64,000 bases of DNA. Origin: CBDCYN01 sp965224205 (GTDB lineage: Bacteria > Planctomycetota > Phycisphaerae > Phycisphaerales > Phycisphaeraceae). Position numbers and translations under genes: made by a program. This document shows positions 42,429 to 50,384 of the stretch, piece after piece. The notes under the pieces are model-generated. The model was not told where the DNA came from. It saw only the letters and a program-made list of their open reading frames with translations, and searched no databases. Each line of letters starts with the position of its first letter. The stretch's first letter is position 1. The stretch is taken from contig CBDCYN010000029.1 in NCBI GenBank assembly GCA_965224205.1, positions 62,001-126,000 of the forward strand, read 5' to 3'.

Positions 42429-45400
42429 ATGACCCAGTTCGGCCTCTTTCAACCCGTACGTGAGCTAGACCAGACCGGCCGCAGCACGGTCTGGCTGGCT
42501 ACCCGTCACGGCGAACCGCCGGACACTCATTTCATTATTAAATCCGTTCGACCTCGGCCCGGTCGCGGCTCTGGGGCTGATCCCGTCGAACAGTTTCTCG
42601 ATCAAGCCACGATGCAGCAGAAGCTCGCCGAAGGGGGGGCGCGGCACTGGGCACCGATCCATGAAGTCAGCCGTACCCAAGACGGCGCGTACTACGCCAT
42701 GGACAAGTACACCCGTTCGGTGCGGAAGCTACTGGTCGGCAAGGCGAGGCTCAGTCCCACATCGCTCCATGCACTGGTGTGTGGAATCGTTGAGGGATTG
42801 GTCGAGCTCGAAAGGGAGTTCGACCGCGGCCACGGCAATCTAAAGCCCCACAACGTCTTGTTGCAGGAGTCGCCAGACAGCCCTCAGCCCCAAGTCAGGT
42901 TGACCGATCCCCGGCCATCGGCCCAAGTCAACAGCCAAACCTTCCGTGGTGACCTCCGTGCCCTGGGCGAGTTGATCTATAACCTGATCACCCACCAGCG
43001 GTTCCGGCCCAATCTCTGGCCTCTGCAAGCAGGCAAGCCTTGGGCGCACCTGGGCAAGAACGCCGAAGCATGGCGCAACCTGTGCAATGAACTGCTCAAC
43101 CCCAACCTAGATCAGGCGCAGCTAACGCTCCGTCAGATCGCCGACGAAGAGCTGCCCAAGCTTGTCCCCCACCCCCCTCTGGTGACACCCACGAGGATCA
43201 CCGCGGTGACGGTACTGGTCATCGCGATCGTCATCGCCGCGGTCCTTTCCCGTCCCGAGCCCAAGGTGATCCCATTCAACCCCGAGAATTGGGAGCGTCT
43301 CTGCTACGAGGGACCCAATTGGTTCTTGCCTCTAGAGGAGAAATTCGACGGGACCACCGTGCAAGGGTGGCCTAAAGACGACGCCGATCTACAGCCGATC
43401 TTAGCTCAGCTTAAACATATCGACATAGAGAAGATTGAGTGTAACGCCAGCGATATCGCCAACCAGGTTGGCGATATTAAAGGCCTTGCGAGCAACCCCC
43501 CCTCCGGTGCCAAAGATCCAACAGCCATCGCCGAAACAGAAGCCGCCTTACAAGCCATTGACAAGTTGAGGGACCGGTTCGAAGCTTGGCCACTGCCCGA
43601 TGAAATCGACAAGGTGGCCGAAACCTTCGGGCAGTGGGTCACAACCACCCCCCCTCCGGGTAACGCCGAACTTACACAACTCTTCACAGCGGTGGCGGAT
43701 TACCTGTCTCGGCTAGCCAATCAGGCACGCGTCCCAGCTACGATGAAGCAGGAAGCGGATCTCGTCGAAGGGGTCGCCCGAGTCTACAGCGAGTTTATCC
43801 CTCTCCGTGAGCCGGGCGGCGCCCTGGAACGGATCCATGAGGGGTACGACCTATTAGGCCTGGGGCAGCCCATCACGGTGGCCCCCGGCGACCCGAAAGA
43901 GATCACCAACCGGTTCCGGGAGTTTTCGGGTCAGTTCTTGGTGCAGGCCGCCATGCCCGGCCAGCAGATCGATCACCACACACTAAGCGATCTGGGTCAA
44001 CGCATGGCCGACCTGATCACCCTAACCCCCACCATTGCCGGTGCTGGTGATCTGGTCAACGAAATCAGGAAAGAAATCGCTTGGCAACTTGAGCATCTAG
44101 GCCACAACCCTCAGACCGAAAGCTTCAAGCAAGAGCTCTCTAAGCGGATCAATGAGCGTTACCAATCGGTCCTTAACCATTGCCTCGCTCAAGATGATCT
44201 GCGACCCCTAAACCAATTATGCAACGAGTGGCCGGCCAGGTTACGCTCCTTCCTCGATACCGAGGTCGCCCAGCTGCCCGATCAAGAGCCGTCATCTCCC
44301 GATCCCCGCACAATATGGAAACCCTCGAAGGACGCCCTCGTTGATCGTATCGACGACTACCTGCGACTACTCAATGAATTCCCAGGTCAACAAGACACAG
44401 AAAAAATCACCCAGGACTTCGACGCCGTCACCCAGGAAAGCAATGAGATCGCCGCCCTACCGTGGACCATGCGGTATGAGCTGAAGGTCAACAGCGGGAT
44501 CGAGTCGACCCAGCAGCACCTAACGGCCATCGAGCGCGAGGCGCAACAACTTCTCGCCCATCTCCGCCAACCGTTAGGTTCACCGGACCCGCGGCTGGCC
44601 TTGGCGGAAGACCTCGACAACGCCCGCCGGGCGGTCGACGCGCTATGGTCCCTGTCCCCCGACCACAGCCAGAGGTTTGCCGAAGAGCTAATAGCCCTTC
44701 AACAACTATACGAGCAGGTCCAAACCCTAGACTGGGTCACCGGCCATGAAACCTCGATCGTCTCAGCGGTCGGCGGGATCCGGCCTCGCCTCGACGGGTT
44801 GCGCCAACGGGTGTTTGAAGCCTCCGACCCCAGGCTGTACTGGGACTGGAAACAACGGGTCGACAAGATCACCGAAGGCGTCGAGGGGTTAATCGACACC
44901 GCCCGGAAACAGTCCGTCGAGCAGCAGCTCCAAGAGGTCACACAGCAGATCCAACAAGCCATGGCGCTCGACTGGAACGAACCCAAGCGTTGGCTCATCG
45001 AACAGACACTCGCCCAGCTCAACCAGAGTCTGGACGAGATCGCCGACCTGGCCGACGTCGACCCCCGCAAGCTCTACGACGCCAAGTGGCAGGACCTCAT
45101 CCTCCGCAGCCAGCAAAGCCTCACCTTCTTGAGCGAGCTGACCGATCCTCAGCTGCCGCAACACCGAGACCAGCTGCAACAGATCCAGGCGCGCATCCAA
45201 CAACTCACCCGGCTGCCCTGGCCCGACGAACCAGAGGAAAAATCGGCCATCCAGCGTGACGTTCGGGAGATTGATGCACAAGTGAACCAGCTCTTCGAGA
45301 GCCTCGACCCTCGCCCCGCATGGCTCGATGAGCAGCGACGGATTGAAAAGGAGATCGAAACAGAGATCGGGTTCCTCGAATCCCAAGCCGACCCCGACGC

Positions 45401-48029
45401 CGCCGGCTATCAAACCACGCTACAAGCTCTGATCCAACGCCGCCGCGAACTTGGCGACCCCACCAAGCACGAGTGGGACCCTCAGCAACAGCCAGGGATC
45501 GTCCAAGACATCAAGGCCCTACGCCAAGAGATCAGTGCGTTAAGGCAAAGCGTCATCCGCGACCCCCGCCAGCAGATCGAATGGGATCGGATCATCAGCC
45601 GGATCCGCGCCGAGGTCGATCCATCCGCCCCCGGGCAAAACCCGACCCCCGCAGCCCTGACCGCCAGCGTGGGATCCGCCACCCAACAGATCCGCCAGCT
45701 GCGCGACGCGGCCTGGGACCCCTCACGACGCGACCAGATCCAGGACCAGGTCGATCAAGGGCTCCAGGAGCTACGTGCCCTCTACTCCCAAGCCCTGCGA
45801 GCCAATGAGCAGATCGAGGGCGTGTCATCGAACGCCGTGAACGCCCAATGGCGCACCAGCCGCGACGAGCTGCTGGACAAGAACCCGGCGATGACCCTCC
45901 TCGAGCTCCAGGACACCGTCGACCGCCTGCGGGGCACCCTCATCGAGATGACGCACCGGCTACCCAAAGGGCTGCCCGACCGCGCCCGGCCGCGCGGGTG
46001 GGACGCCCAGCGGGCCACAAGCCTGATCAGCGCCGCCCGGGAAGAGGTTTTTACACAAATGATGCGTTCATTCCGGTTCGATCCCCAGGCCGATTCGCCG
46101 TTCGTCGGCGATGAAACCTGGCGAGATTCGATCGAAGCCTTCGTCGCCTGGCACCATCAGATCGGCTTGATGATGGATCAATTCCGATCGATCGAGCTGG
46201 CGCTCGACAACGGGTATGGCCTTGAGGACACCGTTGAGGCTCAGTCACGCAACATCCGAGACCTGGCCGGGTATTGGCGGCAACAGCCCCTAACGCACCC
46301 GTTCGATGTCGAAGACGTCTTCGAGCCGATCATTGATCGCATTGATCGGTTGATCGAGATCGACTCCGATCTAGACCGGTCGCGGCTGCTAGCGCTGGCT
46401 CAGGAAGCGGTTGAGGCCTCGGATCGGTCGGTCGCCATCGCCGCCTGGCGGAAGCTGGGCACCCTCACCGACCCACGCTGGCCCAGCAGTATCGCACAGC
46501 TCGACGATGAGCGGGCGATCAGCCAGTGGCTAGAAGGCGAGGAGTTCCAGGACATCGCCCAGAAACAACGCCTTCAAGAAGAGCTAGACCGTGAAAAGTA
46601 CCGCCGGTGGGTCAGCTGCGTCGCGGCACTCTCGAGACGCGAACAGATCGATGCCGCGGTCCAGCGGTTTAATCAATCCAAGATGCAGCTGCAACGGGTT
46701 CAGGAGCCTTGGGCGCGGTATAACATCCAGCTCAGCAGCTTCCGGACGCAGATGGCCACAGCGAACCCCGCCGCTCCTGACCCGCAGCTGCGTGAAAAGA
46801 TGGGTGCGTTTATCGCGGCATCCCGTGCCTTGCTGCCTCAATTAAACCAAGGGCAGGCCCAGATCGAGGCCTTCGTCGCCGAGCTCGAAGACCTGCTCAA
46901 CAATGAACCCGCCTCTCAGGACCAGGCAGCCGATCTATCCAAAGTAGGCCCTCGATCCTCGCCCGTATGGGATGACAATTCCTGGAATGAAACCGTCTCA
47001 CAGGACCAGCGCCAGATCGACTACCAGTGGAGCAAAGGCAAGAAGCAACACAAGCTCACGTTCTTGAAGGTCGAATCAGCTTCGGGTTCATTCTATTTAT
47101 GCACCACGGAGGTTTCGGTCGACCTGTTTCGTGACATGATCGATAAAGCGGGCTACTGGCCTCTATTTAAAGCCTTGCTGGGCGTCGGCGACCCGCTTTG
47201 GAAGGGGCCCAAGGTCTGGGAGCCTACGCGCGATGGCAACGAGATTAAGAGGAATAGTGCCTGGACCGATACGAACCCGATGCTCGAATCGAGCAAAGGA
47301 AGGCACCCGGACCACTTCGATGACTACGACCCCGGCAAGCCGCTTGCCCAGCACCCGATGCAATACGTCTCGCCTCAAGCCGCCTACGGCTTCGCCCAGC
47401 TGATGGGCTGCCGGTTCGCCACCACGGCGCAGTGGCGTGAGGCGATGCGGCTTGAGCTCAATGGAGAATCTTTGGAAAGCTTTATCACCCAAAACGTCCC
47501 CAACCTCCGCGACACCACCTGGGTGCGGCAGTTCGACCACGTCCGAGACCTCATCCAAGACCGCGTGATGGTCGAGAGCCTGTTGGCGCCCTACAGCGGC
47601 AGCCTGTGGAACCAACAAGACCAAGACGCCTGGCCCCACGATGATCAAACCCTTTGGTTCGAGACCGTCGATTCGCGGCCGGCGCGACCCTTCCAGCACC
47701 TCATCGGCAACGTGGCGGAGTTTGTGTTCGACGGACCCCAAGAACCGATCGATTTCAACCAAGCCCCCGCCGCGGTGCAGGCCGAACTCCGCAGGAGCCT
47801 AGACGCCAGCCGGCTATCCGCGATCGGGGGCTCGGCCCAGTCACCGCGTGCCTCAGGGATCGATCAGCCGCAGGCGGTCGAGACCGCTGACGCATCGAGC
47901 GGGTATTCAGACGTGGGGGTCCGCCTCGCGTTCCCGACCCCGCGCGAGCCTCTGTTGGTGAAGCTGCGGAGATTACTGGATCAGCAATCCTACCTCGCCA
48001 CCGACTCCAGCCCCGATCGCGGTTCATGA
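42429..48029 (+). CDS. Giant pseudokinase / helical-repeat / FGE-like fusion protein
   Basis: 1866 residues. Residues 1-245 are a Ser/Thr-kinase-like domain: Lys38 (FIIKSV) is kept, but the glycine loop is lost, the catalytic HRD loop is H-G-N-L-K-P-H-N with Asn137 in place of Asp, and DFG is D-P-R (160-162), so it is predicted inactive. One membrane helix follows (about 256-275). Residues 280-1500 are helical, including six units of about 82 residues marked by a conserved W (679, 769, 849, 931, 1016, 1096) and DPR (625, 720, 800, 878, 960, 1045). The last about 335 residues resemble the FGE-sulfatase (SUMF1) fold: FYLCTTEVSVDLFRDMI, MQYVSPQAAYGFAQLMGCRFATTAQWREAM, IGNVAEFVFDG and VGVRLAF, but RGGSW is replaced by IGGSA. 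Start: ATG 42429, preceded by TTG. Confidence 0.9.
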   Translation: MTQFGLFQPVRELDQTGRSTVWLATRHGEPPDTHFIIKSVRPRPGRGSGADPVEQFLDQATMQQKLAEGGARHWAPIHEVSRTQDGAYYAMDKYTRSVRKLLVGKARLSPTSLHALVCGIVEGLVELEREFDRGHGNLKPHNVLLQESPDSPQPQVRLTDPRPSAQVNSQTFRGDLRALGELIYNLITHQRFRPNLWPLQAGKPWAHLGKNAEAWRNLCNELLNPNLDQAQLTLRQIADEELPKLVPHPPLVTPTRITAVTVLVIAIVIAAVLSRPEPKVIPFNPENWERLCYEGPNWFLPLEEKFDGTTVQGWPKDDADLQPILAQLKHIDIEKIECNASDIANQVGDIKGLASNPPSGAKDPTAIAETEAALQAIDKLRDRFEAWPLPDEIDKVAETFGQWVTTTPPPGNAELTQLFTAVADYLSRLANQARVPATMKQEADLVEGVARVYSEFIPLREPGGALERIHEGYDLLGLGQPITVAPGDPKEITNRFREFSGQFLVQAAMPGQQIDHHTLSDLGQRMADLITLTPTIAGAGDLVNEIRKEIAWQLEHLGHNPQTESFKQELSKRINERYQSVLNHCLAQDDLRPLNQLCNEWPARLRSFLDTEVAQLPDQEPSSPDPRTIWKPSKDALVDRIDDYLRLLNEFPGQQDTEKITQDFDAVTQESNEIAALPWTMRYELKVNSGIESTQQHLTAIEREAQQLLAHLRQPLGSPDPRLALAEDLDNARRAVDALWSLSPDHSQRFAEELIALQQLYEQVQTLDWVTGHETSIVSAVGGIRPRLDGLRQRVFEASDPRLYWDWKQRVDKITEGVEGLIDTARKQSVEQQLQEVTQQIQQAMALDWNEPKRWLIEQTLAQLNQSLDEIADLADVDPRKLYDAKWQDLILRSQQSLTFLSELTDPQLPQHRDQLQQIQARIQQLTRLPWPDEPEEKSAIQRDVREIDAQVNQLFESLDPRPAWLDEQRRIEKEIETEIGFLESQADPDAAGYQTTLQALIQRRRELGDPTKHEWDPQQQPGIVQDIKALRQEISALRQSVIRDPRQQIEWDRIISRIRAEVDPSAPGQNPTPAALTASVGSATQQIRQLRDAAWDPSRRDQIQDQVDQGLQELRALYSQALRANEQIEGVSSNAVNAQWRTSRDELLDKNPAMTLLELQDTVDRLRGTLIEMTHRLPKGLPDRARPRGWDAQRATSLISAAREEVFTQMMRSFRFDPQADSPFVGDETWRDSIEAFVAWHHQIGLMMDQFRSIELALDNGYGLEDTVEAQSRNIRDLAGYWRQQPLTHPFDVEDVFEPIIDRIDRLIEIDSDLDRSRLLALAQEAVEASDRSVAIAAWRKLGTLTDPRWPSSIAQLDDERAISQWLEGEEFQDIAQKQRLQEELDREKYRRWVSCVAALSRREQIDAAVQRFNQSKMQLQRVQEPWARYNIQLSSFRTQMATANPAAPDPQLREKMGAFIAASRALLPQLNQGQAQIEAFVAELEDLLNNEPASQDQAADLSKVGPRSSPVWDDNSWNETVSQDQRQIDYQWSKGKKQHKLTFLKVESASGSFYLCTTEVSVDLFRDMIDKAGYWPLFKALLGVGDPLWKGPKVWEPTRDGNEIKRNSAWTDTNPMLESSKGRHPDHFDDYDPGKPLAQHPMQYVSPQAAYGFAQLMGCRFATTAQWREAMRLELNGESLESFITQNVPNLRDTTWVRQFDHVRDLIQDRVMVESLLAPYSGSLWNQQDQDAWPHDDQTLWFETVDSRPARPFQHLIGNVAEFVFDGPQEPIDFNQAPAAVQAELRRSLDASRLSAIGGSAQSPRASGIDQPQAVETADASSGYSDVGVRLAFPTPREPLLVKLRRLLDQQSYLATDSSPDRGS

Positions 48030-48064
48030 TCTCTAGCAGGGTCACAGGGCGCCCGGTAGCCCGG

Positions 48065-48631
48065 TTAATCGGGTGCGGTGAGTTCGGCTTCGGCTCGTGC
48101 TTGCATCGAGGACGCCAGCAGCTGGTCCAAGGTATAGGCCGCTCCACACTCGGGGCACCTGGCCTCGTGAAGCCCCGAGAGGATGTACCCGCACGCCGGA
48201 CACACGATCGCCTCGACCCCGACCCGCTTATATCGACCAACCTGCTCGGCGGGGGTCTCGCGCCAGATCACCGCGGTGGCGGCTACCCAAACCACGGCCC
48301 ACAACATCCCGCCTAAAACGATTGCCGGTTCCTCCAAGTGCCTAGCTTGCGCTACGAGGATCAGGTACACGCCATACCCCGGAACGATCGCGATCAAGGC
48401 CGCCGCCAGTGTGAAGGCCACCCGGGCTTGCGTCCAGTGGACCTGCCGCCTCCAAACTGCCACCCACCCCGAGCCAAATAATAATGCCGTGATCAGATCC
48501 GCGACCAACAAAGCCTGCTCGTCGCGTCGGATCCATGATCGCTCGATTATCATGTAGACCACCGGGTAAACCACCGGGGTCGCGGCGATCACCGCGATGG
48601 CTAAGACTAGACGTGACAGAACAGCTGACAT
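48065..48631 (-). CDS. Membrane protein with C-terminal zinc ribbon
   Basis: 188 residues. Four membrane helices (about 5-28, 40-60, 71-94, 104-124) precede a cytoplasmic zinc ribbon C-P-A-C-G-Y-I-L-S-G-L ... C-P-E-C-G at about 144-168, followed by YTLDQLL. This CPxCGYxLxGLxxxxCPECG pattern is common in planctomycete proteins of unknown role. Four Cys suit one structural zinc. It converges with the giant gene (36-bp gap). Confidence 0.85.
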   Translation of the reverse strand: MSAVLSRLVLAIAVIAATPVVYPVVYMIIERSWIRRDEQALLVADLITALLFGSGWVAVWRRQVHWTQARVAFTLAAALIAIVPGYGVYLILVAQARHLEEPAIVLGGMLWAVVWVAATAVIWRETPAEQVGRYKRVGVEAIVCPACGYILSGLHEARCPECGAAYTLDQLLASSMQARAEAELTAPD

Positions 48632-48843
48632 CAGGGCGACGGCTCCTCCCGGGGCGAAGCCCGTTTACCTCATGGGGAGACCCTCAAGACGAAGTATACC
48701 CATACCCGCGTTTCCGCGCGGTCACCGGCTGGGTCTACGGTGAGCCGAACGTGTTGTTGAACCTGCTCGACAGCTGCGACCTGACCAGCCGCTCGGAGCT
48801 CCACACGCGGCTGTACACGATCCGCCGCCCAAACGACTGCTAG
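48613..48843 (+). CDS. Possible 76-residue small protein
   Basis: GTG-initiated frame overlapping the divergent membrane-protein start by 19 bp. Its last 45 codons have almost exclusively G or C in third position and a natural composition (FRAVTGWVYGEPNVLLNLLD). The N-terminal 30 residues look less like protein, and no ribosome binding site is obvious. It may be a small gene or the tail of a decayed one. No family recognised. Confidence 0.25.
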   Translation: MTEQLTSGRRLLPGRSPFTSWGDPQDEVYPYPRFRAVTGWVYGEPNVLLNLLDSCDLTSRSELHTRLYTIRRPNDC

Positions 48844-48886
48844 GAATCAACGACCGGCCCGCAAACGGGGGCAGGTCACGGTCATG

Positions 48887-49309
48887 TTACGAGGAGGGCT
48901 TGGCGGTAGCGGTTCTCTTCTGGTACGGGATCTCAAAGAACCCGCTTTCGATCCGGGCGCCTAGCTTGACCTCCAGGCTTGGGGCCCGGCAGTCGCCCTT
49001 CCATTGAGCTTTCGAGCCAATCACCACCGGCCCGGCGCTGATCGCGTTGCCGTTCAAGATCCCTTGGACTTCGATGCCTTCTTGAGCTTCGATCAACCCA
49101 GCGACCACCCGGCCTCGCCGCTTGATGAGCACCCGACCGCAGGTCTGTAGTTTCTGGATGGTCTGGAACCCTTTGACGACCACGTCCTGGACAACGACGG
49201 GCTTGTAACACCCGGGGCAGGACGTGGACATCGCCCGGCCACTGACGTCGAAGCGGTGGCCGCAATGGTAACACTGAACCGTCTTGGTCGCGGTTGGCCG
49301 GGCCATCAT
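48887..49309 (-). CDS. Bactofilin-family protein with N-terminal zinc ribbon
   Basis: 140 residues. Residues 13-35 hold a C-x2-C ... C-x2-C zinc ribbon (CYHCG and CPGCY). From about 45 on, short repeated beta strands (GFQTIQKLQTCGRVLIKRRGRV, AGLIEAQEGIEVQGILNGN, AGPVVIGSKAQWKGD) form the right-handed beta-helix of bactofilins (DUF583), polymer-forming cytoskeletal proteins. The fusion of a zinc ribbon to a bactofilin is unusual to me. It lies 61 bp after a standard bactofilin gene and probably co-assembles with it. Confidence 0.85.
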   Translation of the reverse strand: MMARPTATKTVQCYHCGHRFDVSGRAMSTSCPGCYKPVVVQDVVVKGFQTIQKLQTCGRVLIKRRGRVVAGLIEAQEGIEVQGILNGNAISAGPVVIGSKAQWKGDCRAPSLEVKLGARIESGFFEIPYQKRTATAKPSS

Positions 49310-49370
49310 TGCATAGGACCATGACCGCGCGTGGGCGCGGCGAGGGTCGGGCTTTTAGTGGGCGGTTTGA

Positions 49371-49805
49371 TTATTTGCGTGAGGCGTCAGGGGCCTTGGG
49401 CTTGGGCGGCTCTTGGGGGATGGTCTTGATCTCTGGTTGTTTGATCTCGGGCTGCGCCGAGGCTTTTCTAGGGGCATCGGGGCCGACCGAGCAATGACCG
49501 AACAGCGAGGCGCCCTCGGCGACGATCAGCTTGGCGGCTTTGATATCGCCCTTGATCTTGGCCTTGTTGTTGAGCTGGACACAGTCCTGAGCCGAGACGT
49601 TGCCTTCGACCGCGCCGTCGACGGTGACCTTGACCGCTTCGACCTCGGCGTTGCAGGCGGCGCCTTCGGCGACTTGCAGCTCGCCCTTGGAATTCACCTT
49701 CCCGTCGAACTTCCCGAACAGCCGGGCGGTGCGCTCAAAGGTCATCTCGCCGCGGATGTGGGTGTCGGCTGCGATCACGGTGACTTGGTTGTCTGATTCT
49801 GCCAT
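49371..49805 (-). CDS. Bactofilin (polymer-forming cytoskeletal protein)
   Basis: 144 residues. The core (about 8-105) is a run of beta-helix turns: TVIAADTHIRGEMTFERTARLFGKFDGKV, KGELQVAEGAACNAEVEAVKVTVDGAVEGNV, and so on, as in BacA/BacP. The C-terminal 35 residues are Pro/Lys-rich and disordered, typical of bactofilin tails that recruit partners. Bactofilins polymerise without nucleotide, often at the membrane, to localise wall enzymes. First of a two-gene operon. Confidence 0.93.
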   Translation of the reverse strand: MAESDNQVTVIAADTHIRGEMTFERTARLFGKFDGKVNSKGELQVAEGAACNAEVEAVKVTVDGAVEGNVSAQDCVQLNNKAKIKGDIKAAKLIVAEGASLFGHCSVGPDAPRKASAQPEIKQPEIKTIPQEPPKPKAPDASRK

Positions 49806-50112
49806 GTTGCTTGGGTCCTCGTGTTAGGGGTTAATAAAAAAACCAGACACGTCGGCCGCGATGGATACGGCCAGCCAAGAGTGTAGGGCTGACGACGCGA
49901 TCTGCCTAGGACGGCTATGCCAGAAGGTAGAAGCTCAAAATAAAGAGTCTCCTAGTAAGCTCAATCCGAGTCATCCTTGTTGCCGGATAGATATCTGCGA
50001 GGGATACGAATGACAAGCCTCAAGGCTGATGGCATATGATGAATGTAAGCCGAATGCATGAAAAGAATTGGGTGACGAGATGGCCGCCATGAATTTTGCC
50101 TAAAAATCTGTT

Positions 50113-50198
50113 TAGGTGCCACTGGCGGCTAGTCAGCGAGTGCGACCAACCCAAAATCCTCGGTATCCACACGGACGGGTCAGCCACCGGCGGCACAC
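50113..50198. repeat. Degenerate GTGCCACTGG repeat
   Basis: GGTGCCACTGGCGGCTAGTC at the left and AGCCACCGGCGGCACACC at 50182-50199 can fold together imperfectly. Same family as 26671-26750 and the inside of 6136-6269. Confidence 0.4.
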
Positions 50199-50336
50199 CC
50201 GTGGACCGTCAAAGGGCCTAGGTGCTCTGTCGGGCCTGCAAGTCCAGAACGAACACGGTACCAGGGTCCATACGTTCCCCATCGTTTTTCCCCATATTTT
50301 GTATCATTGACCTCAACTGGGTCTGAGACTTCGGTA

Positions 50337-50369
50337 TTAGAACGTGTGTGAGACGCACACACGTTCTAA
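50337..50369. promoter_or_regulatory. Perfect 14-bp inverted repeat before the RND operon
   Basis: TTAGAACGTGTGTG, 5 nt, then CACACACGTTCTAA, only 15 nt before the adaptor gene start. The perfect dyad suits either an operator for a dimeric repressor or an RNA hairpin just ahead of the ribosome binding site GAAAGGG. Confidence 0.55.
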
Positions 50370-50384
50370 AAGAGAAAGGGCACC

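Larger units (their letters stand above)
49806..50384. other. Intergenic region with repeat and operator-like palindrome
   Basis: 579 bp between the divergent bactofilin and RND operons. It contains a degenerate GTGCCACTGG repeat (50113-50198) and a perfect inverted repeat (50337-50369). The part 49906-50100 is AT-rich and shows no gene. Confidence 0.5.
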
